64,000 nucleotides of DNA from Allonocardiopsis opalescens (GCF_003002095.1 NZ_PVZC01000006.1:475264-539263); one strand, 5' to 3'; numbered from the stretch's first letter, positions 11,830 through 21,359 are shown. Notes: generated by a model not told the origin, from the letters alone. Numbers and translations: made by a program.

Positions 11830-12252
11830 ATGCACAGCAAGCACGCGAAGCGCACGCGCCTCGGCCTCGGGTCCGCCGGCCGGCCGTTCACCCTGGCCGC
11901 CGCGGCCGCCGTTTGCGCCGCCGGCCTGGCGGGCTGCGGCACGCCGCCCGAGGACGTGGACGAGAGCAGCGCGCAGGTGGAGCCGGTGCCGCGGATGAGC
12001 GACGACGGCTTCATCCGGCTCGACTCCGAGCTGCCCCACACCCTCGACGGCGGCGGCACTGTGGAGATCACCGGTGCCTCGGGCGGCTCCGAGGCCGAGA
12101 TCGAGGTCACCGAGAACGGCTCGACCACCGAGCACACCCTCGCCTTCGGCGACACCGTCGAGATCGGCGGCGCGCAGTGGCGGGTCTCCGAGCTGGCCAT
12201 CGACGAGTCCGAGCCGCCGGTCGTCTCGATCGTCCTCACCCCGGCGGGCTGA
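11830..12252 (+). CDS. Small secreted lipoprotein, function unknown
   Basis: A 140-residue protein with an N-terminal basic stretch (MHSKHAKRTR), an Ala-rich hydrophobic core and a lipobox LAGC, so it should be diacylated at that Cys and anchored outside the membrane. The mature part is acidic (DVDESSAQVE) and ends in a beta-rich region (GGGTVEITGASGGSEAEIEVTENG pattern) without cysteines. ATG at 11830 was chosen because the signal sequence starts there. No recognised family. Confidence 0.75.
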   Translation: MHSKHAKRTRLGLGSAGRPFTLAAAAAVCAAGLAGCGTPPEDVDESSAQVEPVPRMSDDGFIRLDSELPHTLDGGGTVEITGASGGSEAEIEVTENGSTTEHTLAFGDTVEIGGAQWRVSELAIDESEPPVVSIVLTPAG

Positions 12253-12328
12253 TCGCGGGCAGCGTGACGTACGTCTCCCGATGGAGTAGAAACGGGGCAA
12301 GTACCCGTCGGTAACTCCAGGAGGCGCG

Positions 12329-13876
12329 ATGACCAACCTCGCCGTCGTTCTCGAAGACAGCGCCCGGCAGGAACCCGACCGCGAGGCGGTGGTCTTCGGC
12401 GAACTCCGCCTCAGCTACGCGCTGGTGGACGCGCTCGCCAACCAGGTGGCGAACCTGCTGGTCTCCCGGGGCGTCCGGCGCGGCGACAAGGTGGCGCTGG
12501 CCTGCCCGAACCTGCCCTACTTCCCCTTCGTCTACTTCGGCGCGCTGAAGATCGGCGCCACGGTGGTGCCGCTGAACGTGCTGCTCACCGCCAGGGAGAT
12601 CGCCTACCATCTGGACGACTCCGACGCGGTCGCGCTGTTCTGCTTCGAGGGCACCCCCGAGCTGCCGCTGGGGCAGCGCGGCTGGGAGGGCTTCCAGCAG
12701 GCCGAGCGGTGCGAGCACTTCATCGCGCTGCCCGCGTCGGCGGGCGCAAGGGAGTCGGCGATCGAGGGCGCGGAGAGCCTGTGGGCGGCGCTGGACGGCC
12801 AGAGCCCGGTCTTCGCGACCGTCGAGACGGAGCCGCAGGACACCGCGGTGATCCTGTACACCAGCGGCACCACCGGCAGACCCAAGGGCGCGGAGCTGTC
12901 GCACCTGAACATGCTGATGAACGCCATGGTCTCCGACACCATGTTCGAGCGGAAGACCGACGGCGGCCAGGACGTCTACCTCGCGGTGCTGCCGCTGTTC
13001 CACTCCTTCGGCCAGACCGTGGTGCTCAACGCCGGCTTCCTGCGGCGCGGGCGGCTGGTGCTGCTGCCGCGCTTCGACGCCTCGGCCGCGCTGGACCTGA
13101 TGGAGCGCGAGGGCGTCACCCTCTTCGCCGGCGTGCCGACGATGTTCTGGGGGCTGCTCAACGCCGCCGAGGGGCGCGACGCGGCGGCGGCCGCCAAGGA
13201 GCTGGCCACCGCGGTGTCCGGCGGCTCGCCGATGCCGCTGGAGGTGCTGCGCGCCTTCGAGGCGGCCTTCGGCGTGACCGTCCTGGAGGGCTACGGCCTC
13301 TCGGAGACCAGCCCGGTCGCCTCGTTCAACCAGTACACCCGCCCCACCAAGCCCGGCACGATCGGCTTCCCGATCTGGGGTGTCCAGATGAAGCTGGTCG
13401 GGCCCGACGGCGAGGAGGTCACCGAGGGGCCGGGCGAGATCGCGGTGCGCGGCCACAACGTGATGAAGGGCTACTACAAGCGCCCCGAGGCGACCGCCGA
13501 GGTGCTGCGGGACGGCTGGCTGCGCACCGGCGACATCGCCACCCGCGACGCCGACGGCTACTACACGATCGTGGACCGCGCCAAGGACCTGATCATCCGC
13601 GGCGGCTTCAACGTGTACCCGCGCGAGGTCGAGGAGGTGCTGATGACCCACCCCGGGGTCAGCCTCGCCGCCGTCGTCGGCGTACCGCACGAACAGCACG
13701 GCGAGGAGGTCAAGGCCTTCGTGATCCGCACCGCGGACTCCGGCCTCACCGAGGAGGAGCTGATCGCCTGGGCCAGGGAGAACATGGCCGCCTTCAAGTA
13801 CCCGCGCACGGTGGAGTTCCGCGACGCGCTGCCGATGACGGCGACCGGCAAGATCCTCAAGCGCGAGCTGCGCTGA
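12329..13876 (+). CDS. Long-chain fatty-acid--CoA ligase (AMP-forming)
   Basis: Activates a carboxylic acid to acyl-AMP, then acyl-CoA. At 515 residues it has the normal length for the ANL superfamily. Motifs seen: the phosphate loop YTSGTTGRPKG, YGLSETSP (A5), RTGDI (A7), RGGFNVYPREVEE (A8) and the catalytic Lys in TGKILKRELR at the C-terminus. GGAGG lies before ATG 12329. It is closely similar along its whole length to the ligase at 30546-32075 (both start MxNLxVVLEDSAR), so the two are probably paralogues. It stands alone between a lipoprotein and ggt. Substrate unknown. Confidence 0.92.
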   Translation: MTNLAVVLEDSARQEPDREAVVFGELRLSYALVDALANQVANLLVSRGVRRGDKVALACPNLPYFPFVYFGALKIGATVVPLNVLLTAREIAYHLDDSDAVALFCFEGTPELPLGQRGWEGFQQAERCEHFIALPASAGARESAIEGAESLWAALDGQSPVFATVETEPQDTAVILYTSGTTGRPKGAELSHLNMLMNAMVSDTMFERKTDGGQDVYLAVLPLFHSFGQTVVLNAGFLRRGRLVLLPRFDASAALDLMEREGVTLFAGVPTMFWGLLNAAEGRDAAAAAKELATAVSGGSPMPLEVLRAFEAAFGVTVLEGYGLSETSPVASFNQYTRPTKPGTIGFPIWGVQMKLVGPDGEEVTEGPGEIAVRGHNVMKGYYKRPEATAEVLRDGWLRTGDIATRDADGYYTIVDRAKDLIIRGGFNVYPREVEEVLMTHPGVSLAAVVGVPHEQHGEEVKAFVIRTADSGLTEEELIAWARENMAAFKYPRTVEFRDALPMTATGKILKRELR

Positions 13877-13885
13877 GGATCCGCG

Positions 13886-13937
13886 CGTCCGCCGGGCGCC
13901 GCCGCGGGCCTGCCCCCGCGGCGGCGCCCGGCGGACG
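13886..13937. terminator. Bidirectional terminator between ligase and ggt
   Basis: A 23-bp perfect inverted repeat (13886-13908 with 13915-13937, 6-nt loop) lies 10 bp past each of two convergent genes. It is entirely G+C-rich and has no T-run. Confidence 0.8.
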
Positions 13938-13947
13938 GACGCGGCCG

Positions 13948-15753
13948 CTAGCTGCGCGGGCTGGGCACCCGCACGGCGGCGTGGCCGCCGCCGCGCCGCT
14001 CCGGCTCGGCCACCGCCCGCACCCGGTGCCGGGAGAGGAACTCCAGCGCGGCTGCGGCGCCGATCTCGGCGGTGGGGTTGAAGCTGTGGCCGAGTCCGGC
14101 GAGCCGCTGGCCGGCCGGGCTCGCCACGAAGGCGGGCTCGGCGTCGGTGCGGGCGCCGTTGCGCTGGGAGGCGCGCGGCGCGGCGACCGCCTCGGGCAGC
14201 GAGTGGCCGAGGTCCACCCGGTTGACCAGGGTCTGCGCCACGGTGGTGATGATGGTGGCGCCGCCGGGGCTGCCCAGGGCCAGCCAGGGGCGCCCGTCGT
14301 CGACCACGATGGTCGGCGCCATGCTGGAGCGCGGCCGCTTGCCCGGGGCGGGCAGGTTGGGGTCGCCGGCCACGGCCGGGGCGAAGTTGAAGTCGGTCAG
14401 CTCGTTGTTGAGCAGGAAGCCGCGGCCCGGCACGGTGATGCCCGAGCCGCCGGTCTGCTCGATGGTGAAGGTGTAGGAGACGACATTGCCCCACACGTCG
14501 CTGGTCACCAGGTGCGTGGTGGAGGTGCCCTCGGCGCCCTCGGGCGCGATGGCGCCGGCCGGCTCGGGGCAGCCGCCGCCGGCGCCGGCGGGGTCGCCGG
14601 CCGGGACGGGGGCGGGCAGCGGCGCGGCCGGGTCGATCAGGCAGGCGCGCTCGGCGGCGAACTCGTCGGACAGCAGCCCCTGCACCGGCACGTCGACGTA
14701 GGCGGGGTCGCCCACGTACGCGTTGCGGTCGGCGAAGGCCAGCTTGGTCGCCTCCAGGTAGCGGTGCAGGGCGTCGGCGTCGGACAGCTCGCCGAGCTCG
14801 AAGGTCTCCAGGATGTTCAGCGTCTCGGCGACGGCGATGCCGCCCGAGGACGGCGGCGCCATGCCGTACACGTCCAGCCCCCGGTACTCGCTGTGCACCG
14901 GCTCGCGGTCGACGGCCTCGTACCCGGCCAGGTCCTCGGTGGTCAGCAGGCCCGGGCGGGCGTTGCGGTCGGAGGCGGGGTCCAGCGGCGGCTCCTGGAC
15001 GGTGGCGGCGATGTCCTCGGCGATGGGGCCGGAGTAGACCGCCTCGGCGCCGTGCCGGGCGAAGGCGCGGTAGGTGTCGGCCAGGTCGGGGTTGCGCAGC
15101 ACCGTACCGGGCTCGGGCGGCGCGCCCTCGGGCATGAACAGCTCGCGGGTGGCCGGGAAGTCGGCGAAGCGCTCGGCGTTGGCGGCGGTCTGCTGCTGGA
15201 AGGTGGCGTCGACGGTGAAGCCCTCCTCGGCCAGCCGGATGGCCGGGCGCATCACCTCGTCCAGGTCCGAGCGGCCCCAGCGCTCGACGGCGCGCTCCCA
15301 GGTGTCGGGGGTGCCGGGCGCGCCGACGCTGAGGCCGGAGGTGACGGCCTCGGCGAAGGGGATCGGGGTGCCGTCCTCCAGGAAGGCGTCCTCCTCCATG
15401 GCGGCCGGGGCGGTCTCGCGGCCGTCGATGGTGTGCACCTCGCCGCTGCGGGCGTCGTAGTAGACGAAGAAGCCGCCGCCGCCGATCCCGCCGGAGTAGG
15501 GCTCGGTCACCCCGAGAGCGGCCGCCGCCGCGACCGCGGCGTCCACCGCGTTCCCGCCGCGGCGCAGCAGCTCGATGCCGGCCCGGGTGGCGTCGGGGTC
15601 CACGGTCGCGACCGCCCCGCCGTAGCCGGTGGCCACCGGCGCCCGGTCCGGCGGCGCCGGCGCGGGATCGGCCGCGGCGCCGGGCGCCGTGCCGACCGCC
15701 GAGAGCAGTAGGGTGCCGACCGCCAGGGCGGCGAGCCGTCTTGATGCGCGCAC
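13948..15753 (-). CDS. ggt: Gamma-glutamyltransferase
   Basis: Extracytoplasmic Ntn-hydrolase that cleaves or transfers the gamma-glutamyl group of glutathione-like peptides. The 601-residue precursor has a signal peptide (MRASRRLAALAVGTLLLSAVGTAPGAAA). The large subunit follows, with GGNAVDAAVA, then the autocleavage site before the catalytic Thr in GTSTTHLV and the small-subunit signatures NNELTDF and GSPGGATII. A Gly/Pro-rich insertion containing two Cys precedes the cleavage site. The gene faces the ligase gene across a strong terminator. Confidence 0.96.
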   Translation of the reverse strand: MRASRRLAALAVGTLLLSAVGTAPGAAADPAPAPPDRAPVATGYGGAVATVDPDATRAGIELLRRGGNAVDAAVAAAAALGVTEPYSGGIGGGGFFVYYDARSGEVHTIDGRETAPAAMEEDAFLEDGTPIPFAEAVTSGLSVGAPGTPDTWERAVERWGRSDLDEVMRPAIRLAEEGFTVDATFQQQTAANAERFADFPATRELFMPEGAPPEPGTVLRNPDLADTYRAFARHGAEAVYSGPIAEDIAATVQEPPLDPASDRNARPGLLTTEDLAGYEAVDREPVHSEYRGLDVYGMAPPSSGGIAVAETLNILETFELGELSDADALHRYLEATKLAFADRNAYVGDPAYVDVPVQGLLSDEFAAERACLIDPAAPLPAPVPAGDPAGAGGGCPEPAGAIAPEGAEGTSTTHLVTSDVWGNVVSYTFTIEQTGGSGITVPGRGFLLNNELTDFNFAPAVAGDPNLPAPGKRPRSSMAPTIVVDDGRPWLALGSPGGATIITTVAQTLVNRVDLGHSLPEAVAAPRASQRNGARTDAEPAFVASPAGQRLAGLGHSFNPTAEIGAAAALEFLSRHRVRAVAEPERRGGGHAAVRVPSPRS

Positions 15754-15885
15754 TGCGACCTCCCGTCGAAGAGCGCCGTCCGCGGGTGCGGAGTCTCGCG
15801 CTCGGATAGATCCTCTGATGCGGCGGGAGACTACTCAAGCTCGCGCGGCGGCGGGCTTCGCGGCGCCGGGGCGCCCGTGGCCGGG

Positions 15886-16407
15886 CTACTCCCGGTCCGC
15901 GTCCGGCGGCTCGTCGACGATGCCGGTGGCGATGCGCAGTGTGGCGAGCAGCTCGGCCGGGCGGTACACCTCCCCGCCCAGGCCGGCCGCGTAGGCGGCC
16001 AGCATGTGCAGCAGGATGGTGTCGTCGCCGTTGGTCAGCTTCGTCGCCTCCTCGACGTCGCCGTCGGCGAAGGCCGCCATCGACGCCACCACGGCGAACT
16101 CGTGCTCGGGCTCCAGGATGCCGGCGATGGTGGAGCCCACCGCGGTGCGCGCGTCCTCCGGGCCCCAGACCACCCCGGCCTCGCGGGCCCGCAGGGTCAG
16201 GAAGGACGCCAGGATCTTCAGCTCCGAGCCCACCCCCGGGGACGCGGTGGGCTCGATCCGGCCGACCACCGCGCGCACCGCGCCGGGGTCGCGGCTGGTG
16301 TAGGCGGCGATCAGCTCGATCGCGAGCCGCTTGTCGGCCTCCTTGCCGTCGGCGTGCGCGCCGCCGGTGTTCCGTCCCGCGTCGCCGCTTCCGCTGCCCT
16401 CTGCCAT
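15886..16407 (-). CDS. Conserved hypothetical protein, 173 residues
   Basis: Start chosen at ATG 16407, which has GGAGGCAGG 4 nt upstream. A longer frame to 16512 is Arg-rich noise. The N-terminus is Gly/Asp-rich and disordered, followed by an all-alpha body (KEADKRLAIELIAAYTSRDP to the C-terminus) with no membrane segments. It is co-directional with the two fatty-acid genes and 118 bp downstream of the methyltransferase, so it could be part of that operon. Some 10-methyl fatty-acid operons carry a small third gene, but I cannot show homology. Confidence 0.7.
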   Translation of the reverse strand: MAEGSGSGDAGRNTGGAHADGKEADKRLAIELIAAYTSRDPGAVRAVVGRIEPTASPGVGSELKILASFLTLRAREAGVVWGPEDARTAVGSTIAGILEPEHEFAVVASMAAFADGDVEEATKLTNGDDTILLHMLAAYAAGLGGEVYRPAELLATLRIATGIVDEPPDADRE

Positions 16408-16525
16408 GCCCTGCCTCCTCCGGTGCCGCCCGTGCGGATGCCGCCGGCGCGCGGGCCGCCGGGTGCGCGCCCCGGGCGCACCCGGCGCCGCGCACACCGG
16501 CAATGTTCCCACGCGGAGCGGACGA

Positions 16526-17803
16526 TCACCCGCCGGTGTCCGGCTCGAAGCGCGGCCGCAGCTCGAAGCCGGACGCGGCCCGCTCGCCGAGCTTCACGCC
16601 CAGGATCTGGTGCAGCTGCACGACGTTGCGCTCGAAGCCCAGCCGGCTGCCCGCCATGTACAGCCGCCACACCCGGGCGGTGCCCCGGCCGACCTCGGCG
16701 ACCGCGTCGTCCCAGCGCTCGTCCAGGTTCGCGCACCAGTGGGTGAGGGTCTTGGCGTAGTGCTCGCGCAGGTTCTCCAGGTGGCGCACCTCGAAGCCCG
16801 CGTCGGTCATCCGGCTGACCAGGTAGCCGGGCGCCTCCAGCTCGCCGTCGGGGAAGACGTAGCGGTTGATGACGCCGTCGGCGTTCATGCTGGGTTCGTC
16901 GTCGCGGGCGCGGGTGATGCAGTGGTTGAGCAGCCGCCCGCCCGGGCGCAGCTTGGCGTAGAGCGAGGAGAAGTAGGCGGGCAGGTTGGCCTTGCCGATG
17001 TGCTCGGTGAGCCCGATGGAGCTGACGGCGTCGAAGTTCCCCTCCGGCACGTCGCGGTAGTCCAGGTGGCGCACCTCGGCGAGTTCGCCCAGCCCGCGCT
17101 CGGCGATGGTCTTCTGCGCCCACTCGGCCTGCTGCTTGGACAGGGTGACGCCGATCGCGCGCACGCCGTAGTGCTCGGCCGCGTGCATCACCATGCCGCC
17201 CCAGCCGCAGCCCACGTCCAGCAGGCGCATGCCCTCGGTGAGCCCGAGCTTCCTGGCCACCAGGTCGTGCTTGTGGAACTGCGCCTGCTCCAGGGTGGCG
17301 TCCTCGGCCGGGTAGGCGGCGCAGGTGTAGGCCATGGACGGGCCCAGCACCATCTCGTAGAAGGCGTTGGAGACGTCGTAGTGGTGGGAGATGGCCTCGG
17401 CGTCGCGCCCCTTGGTGTGGCGGCGCAGCCCGCGGCCGAGCAGCCGGGTCCTGCGCATCTCCTGGGGCGGCGGCGGGACGCGGTTCACCAGCTTCACCCA
17501 GCCGACCGCGCGCAGCATTTTCAGCCGCTGCGACAGCGGGATCTCGTCGGACGACGCCATGTCCCACATGGACGCCAGCGCCGTGTACATGTCGCCCTCG
17601 AGGTCGAGGTGGCCGGACACGTAGGCCCGCGCCAGGCCGAGGGCGCCCGGCGCCTGCGCCAGGTAGTTCACCGCGACCGGCGTGCGCACCACCATCGTGA
17701 TCTCGGCGTCGGGCCTGCCCGCGCTACTGCCGTCGTAGGCGCGGAACCGGACCGGCGCCTCCGATCCGGCTACCTGTTCGAATACATCAGCGAGTCGCAC
17801 CAT
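16526..17803 (-). CDS. SAM-dependent methyltransferase of the cyclopropane fatty acid synthase family (BfaB/TmsB-like)
   Basis: Methylates the double bond of a phospholipid-bound fatty acid. The 425-residue protein has the SAM-binding LLDVGCGWGG at 194-203, HYDVSNAFYEMVLGPSMAYTCAAY (CFA signature) and GLTEHIG. Start is ATG 17803 after AAAGGAA. The immediate upstream partner is an FAD-dependent reductase (88-bp gap). In actinobacteria this pair (BfaB/BfaA in mycobacteria, TmsB/TmsA elsewhere) makes 10-methylene and then 10-methyl fatty acids such as tuberculostearic acid. The pairing, more than this sequence alone, supports that role over cyclopropanation. Confidence 0.85.
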   Translation of the reverse strand: MVRLADVFEQVAGSEAPVRFRAYDGSSAGRPDAEITMVVRTPVAVNYLAQAPGALGLARAYVSGHLDLEGDMYTALASMWDMASSDEIPLSQRLKMLRAVGWVKLVNRVPPPPQEMRRTRLLGRGLRRHTKGRDAEAISHHYDVSNAFYEMVLGPSMAYTCAAYPAEDATLEQAQFHKHDLVARKLGLTEGMRLLDVGCGWGGMVMHAAEHYGVRAIGVTLSKQQAEWAQKTIAERGLGELAEVRHLDYRDVPEGNFDAVSSIGLTEHIGKANLPAYFSSLYAKLRPGGRLLNHCITRARDDEPSMNADGVINRYVFPDGELEAPGYLVSRMTDAGFEVRHLENLREHYAKTLTHWCANLDERWDDAVAEVGRGTARVWRLYMAGSRLGFERNVVQLHQILGVKLGERAASGFELRPRFEPDTGG

Positions 17804-17891
17804 CGTTCCTTTCCCGTCGGCCCGCGCCCGGCGCCCCCACGCCGGGTGCCGGCCCGCGCCCCCTCGCGGGGCACGGGCCGGGGCGGCGCGG

Positions 17892-19343
17892 CTACCGGTC
17901 CTGCACGCACTTGGCGTAGAGGTCCAGCAGCCGTTCGTCCGGGTCATAAGCGCGCTTGAGCCGCCAGTAGGCGTCTCCGTTGTAGAGGCGCCAGAATTCC
18001 TCGGCGTCGTAGAACGCCTCGGAGTACAGGGACTTGTGCCCGCCCAGCCTGCTCACCTCGGCCTCGACCAGGCGGTTGTGGTGGCCCTCCGGCCGGTCGG
18101 GGCGGCTCGGCACCCCGCCCCAGAAGCCGAAGTTCACGTACAGCCGGTCGTACTCCAGCGGGTAGAGCGGCCACGGTTCGGGCTCGCGCAGCCGCAGCGG
18201 GCACATCCAGATCGGGGCCATCCCGATCTCGCGGTGGAAGAAGTCCAGGAACTCGGCGCCGCGGTCGGCCGTCACCTCGATGTCCTGGATGACGGGCTCG
18301 GGCGGCGCCTGACCGCGCAGCCGCGCCACCCGGGCGCTCAGGCCGTACCTGCGGTCGAGGGCGACCGCCTTGCGGTAGACGTCGCTGCGCAGGTAGCGGC
18401 GCGGCACCACTGAGCGCACCAGCGGGTTCTGCACGCCCAGCGCCTTGGAGCACCAGAACCAGTCGGTGTCCCAGCGCCACAGGTAGTCGTGCACGGTGAG
18501 GTAGTCGTCGGCCGCGGCGGCGCCGTTGTTGGCGATGGAGCGGTAGTAGATGCGGCGGCCGGTGTAGTCGCTGGTCCAGGGCGCCTCGTCGGTGAACGCG
18601 GCCAGGGTGATGTACAGCTCGCCGGGGGCGAAGACCGTGCCGTCGATGAAGTCGACGGGCTCGCCGTCGTACCGGCGGTCGGCGCAGATCCGCTCGAAGG
18701 CGGCCATGGCCTCGTCGGCGCCGGTGAACCGCAGGTGGCGCAGGTGCACGTAGGGCTTGACCGGCTCCAGGTCGATGGTGAGCCGCACGGCGTAGCCGAG
18801 GGTGCCGTAGGAGTTGGGAAAGCCGCGGAACAGCTCGCGGTGCTCATTGTCCGGGCGGGCGGTGACGACCTCGCCGGCGCCGGTGAGAACGTCGATCTCG
18901 CGGACGGACTCGTGCGGGAGGCCGTTGCGGAAGGAGCTGGACTCGATGCCCAGGCCGGTGACGGCGCCGCCGAGGGTGATGGTCTTCAGCTGCGGCACCA
19001 CCAGCGGCATCAGGCCGTGCGGCAGGGTGGCCGCGACCAGGTCCTCATAGGTGGTCATGCCCTGGACCTCGGCGGTGCGGGCGTCCGGGTCGACGCCGAG
19101 CACGCGGTTCAGGGCGCCGACGTCGAGGCCGGCCGGGCGCCTGGCTCGGTCGCGCGCGCCGGCGTCGCGGAAGCGGAACAGGTTGGAGGTGCGCTTGGCG
19201 AGCCGCACGGGGGCACCCGGCGGGATCGCGGCGTAGGAGGCCAGCAGGGTGTCGACGGCGCGGCGGTGCGCGGCCGCCGACGGCGGTGGGGCCGCTCCTC
19301 CGGTGCTGGTCGCCGGCTCTCCGTTCGTGGCTCGATCGACCAC
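17892..19343 (-). CDS. FAD-linked oxidoreductase (BfaA/TmsA-like)
   Basis: A 483-residue protein of the FAD-binding PCMH (vanillyl-alcohol-oxidase-like) fold. The FAD-binding half contains KRTSNLFRFR, VQGMTTYEDLV, LKTITLGGAVTGLGIESSSFRNGL and SYGTLGYAVRLTIDL. A long substrate domain follows, ending in LDLYAKCVQDR. GTG at 19343. Predicted to reduce the 10-methylene group made by the neighbouring methyltransferase to 10-methyl, as shown for BfaA and TmsA proteins. The gene order reductase-methyltransferase matches those loci. Confidence 0.82.
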   Translation of the reverse strand: MVDRATNGEPATSTGGAAPPPSAAAHRRAVDTLLASYAAIPPGAPVRLAKRTSNLFRFRDAGARDRARRPAGLDVGALNRVLGVDPDARTAEVQGMTTYEDLVAATLPHGLMPLVVPQLKTITLGGAVTGLGIESSSFRNGLPHESVREIDVLTGAGEVVTARPDNEHRELFRGFPNSYGTLGYAVRLTIDLEPVKPYVHLRHLRFTGADEAMAAFERICADRRYDGEPVDFIDGTVFAPGELYITLAAFTDEAPWTSDYTGRRIYYRSIANNGAAAADDYLTVHDYLWRWDTDWFWCSKALGVQNPLVRSVVPRRYLRSDVYRKAVALDRRYGLSARVARLRGQAPPEPVIQDIEVTADRGAEFLDFFHREIGMAPIWMCPLRLREPEPWPLYPLEYDRLYVNFGFWGGVPSRPDRPEGHHNRLVEAEVSRLGGHKSLYSEAFYDAEEFWRLYNGDAYWRLKRAYDPDERLLDLYAKCVQDR

Positions 19344-19708
19344 CGTGCCCGCCTCCGCTCGCCCGGCCCGCCAGGATCTGCTGCGCTCCAGCCCGAATCA
19401 GCTGTCACCGTATCGCCGGTAATGACCGAAATCCAGCTGCTTTTCGGGCGGACTGCCTGCGGACTATACGCTCCGCCGCACCCTCCTTACCCACGGCGCG
19501 CCGTCCAGGCACCCGTCCGCCGAGTGGGGCGCGTCACCTGGTCAGAGCCCTGATCCGCCCGCGGCGGCACCTGTGCGGGCGGCGCCGGCGGGGGCGCGCC
19601 CGCCGCGCCGGGCGGCGCGTACCCCGTCAACTCGCCGCACCGGCGGCCCGGACCCTGCGGGCGCGCCGGAATCCGCGGCGGCGGGCGGCGAAGGTGCACA
19701 ATGGTCCG
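19344..19708. other. Divergent intergenic region, 365 bp
   Basis: The gap between the reductase gene (leftward) and the racemase-like gene (rightward) should hold both promoters. The part nearer the reductase is less GC-rich (around 19400-19475). I found no clear -35/-10 pair, riboswitch or tRNA. Confidence 0.5.
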
Positions 19709-20506
19709 GTGCGCATCGCTCTGATCGACTCGGGACTCGGCCTGCTGTCGACCGCCGCCGCGCTGCGGCGGGCCCGGCCCGACGCCGACCTGGTGCTGTC
19801 GATGGACCCCGACCACATGCCCTGGGGGCCGCGCACCCCGGCCGACGTCGCCGAGCGGGCCCTCGCCGGCGCCCGCGCCGCGCTGCCGTACCGGCCCGAC
19901 GCGCTCGTGGTGGCCTGCAACACCGCGTCGGTGCACGCGCTGGACCGGCTGCGGGCGGAGTTCGAGCCCGGCGTCCCGGTGATCGGCACGGTGCCGGCCG
20001 TCAAGCCGGCCGCCGCCACCGGCGGGCCGGTCGCCGTCTGGGCCACCCCGGCCACCACCGGCAGCGCCTACCAGCGCGAGCTGATCGAGCGCTTCGCCGC
20101 CGGCGTGCCGGTGGCCGCCGTCGCCTGCCCGGGGCTGGCCGAGGCGGTGGAGTCGGCCGACTCCGAGCGGATCGACGCGGCCGTGGCCGACGCGGCGGGG
20201 CGCAGCCCGGCCGACACCGCCGTGGTCGTGCTCGGCTGCACCCACTACGACCTGGTCCAGGACCGCATCGTCTCCGCCTTCGCCCGGCCGGTGGCGCTGA
20301 TGACGGCGGCGGGCGCCGTGGCCGCCCAGACCCTGCGCCGCCTCGGCGCGCGGCCCGAGCCCGACGCCGCGCCGACCGGCGCCCTCACCGTCCTGGCCAG
20401 CGGCCGGGCCGCCGGCTTCCCCGAGCGGGCCGCCGGCTACCCGGCCGCCTGCGCGCTCACCACCGCCCAGCCGCTGAGCCGGTCCGCCGCCCGCCCGTCG
20501 CACTGA
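19709..20506 (+). CDS. Aspartate/glutamate racemase superfamily protein (MurI-like)
   Basis: Cofactor-independent racemase fold. The 265-residue protein has the N-terminal acid in IDSGLGL, the first catalytic Cys in ACNTAS and the second in GCTHYDL, so both acid/base thiols are present. GTG 19709 is used because IALIDSG must be near the N-terminus. The Shine-Dalgarno is weak (GAAGG 14 nt upstream), and an in-frame GTG five codons earlier is possible. It could supply D-glutamate for peptidoglycan, but a housekeeping murI is normally elsewhere in actinobacteria, so the role is open. Confidence 0.82.
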   Translation: MRIALIDSGLGLLSTAAALRRARPDADLVLSMDPDHMPWGPRTPADVAERALAGARAALPYRPDALVVACNTASVHALDRLRAEFEPGVPVIGTVPAVKPAAATGGPVAVWATPATTGSAYQRELIERFAAGVPVAAVACPGLAEAVESADSERIDAAVADAAGRSPADTAVVVLGCTHYDLVQDRIVSAFARPVALMTAAGAVAAQTLRRLGARPEPDAAPTGALTVLASGRAAGFPERAAGYPAACALTTAQPLSRSAARPSH

Positions 20507-20525
20507 GACACGCGTGCCATGGCGT

Positions 20526-21359
20526 TCACATGAGCTCGTCGATCACCCTGCGGGCGGCGTCGAGTTCGGCGTTGTTGACGTCCAGGAAGTGCTCGAAGTC
20601 CTCGGGGTGAGCGGCGATGAGCGCGCGCTGGATCCGCGCCTCCGCCGCGGACCACACCGTGACCAGGCCGGTCTCGTGCTTGCAGCTCACGTCGGCCTGG
20701 GCGACGGCGATCTCCTGCGGCGACGGTCGAGGCCCCTCCGCCCAGGCGGGGTCGTCCGATGCGTCGAACGGATGCGAGTAGCGGAAGCCGGCGTCCCGCA
20801 TGCAGGCGCTCCAGTCCGCGAAGACCTCCACGACGGCGGGGGCACGCTCGGACTCGTCGAACGTGGCGCTGGAGTAGTCGTTCATGTCCGGTCCGCCGGC
20901 CGGCTCGGGCACATCCTCGCGAAGCCGTTCGTATGCCTGGTCGAGACAGCCGTTGTTGTCGTGCTCAGTGCCCAGGGCCGCGCGCCGCTCGGCGGCCGGG
21001 AGCCGCTCGCGGCGCTCCCACACCTCGTCACGGGCGACCAGCTCCGGCGGCCGCACGAAGACGTAGCCGTGGCTGGCGGCGAGCCGCGGTTCGAAGAGTC
21101 CGTAGCGGCGGTGGTTGAGCGGGGCGACATCCTCATCCGGGAGCGGCGGCAGCAGCTCCCAGTCGAAGCCGAGATCACGCATGCACTCGGCGGCGAGGAG
21201 GTCCGCGGCGTACTCGATCGTGTGGTGGTCGAGCCGAGAGAGCTCGTAATCGTCGAAGGGCAGGGACGGGACTTCGGTGAGCTGAGCGGGCGGTGCGCAG
21301 CCCACGACGCCCACGACACAGGCCACCGAGAGCAGCTTCAGGGAACGTGACAGCGACAC
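20526..21359 (-). CDS. Secreted lipoprotein with conserved-Cys pairs, function unknown
   Basis: A 277-residue protein with signal sequence MSLSRSLKLLSVACVVGVVGC, whose final Cys is the lipobox residue. The mature part contains four Cys, in two ECMRDLGFDW / SACMRDAGFRY modules plus GCLDQAYE and VSCKHETG. The CM(R)D-GF pairs suggest an internal duplication. This pattern occurs in uncharacterised actinobacterial lipoproteins. It is followed 72 bp upstream by another exported protein gene on the same strand. Confidence 0.8.
   Translation of the reverse strand: MSLSRSLKLLSVACVVGVVGCAPPAQLTEVPSLPFDDYELSRLDHHTIEYAADLLAAECMRDLGFDWELLPPLPDEDVAPLNHRRYGLFEPRLAASHGYVFVRPPELVARDEVWERRERLPAAERRAALGTEHDNNGCLDQAYERLREDVPEPAGGPDMNDYSSATFDESERAPAVVEVFADWSACMRDAGFRYSHPFDASDDPAWAEGPRPSPQEIAVAQADVSCKHETGLVTVWSAAEARIQRALIAAHPEDFEHFLDVNNAELDAARRVIDELM

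Noticed and set aside
12236..16495. 1419-codon minus-strand ORF over the ligase, ggt and hypothetical genes
   Set aside because: Arg/Gly-rich noise spanning three recognisable genes in other frames. Long open shadow frames are expected at this GC content.
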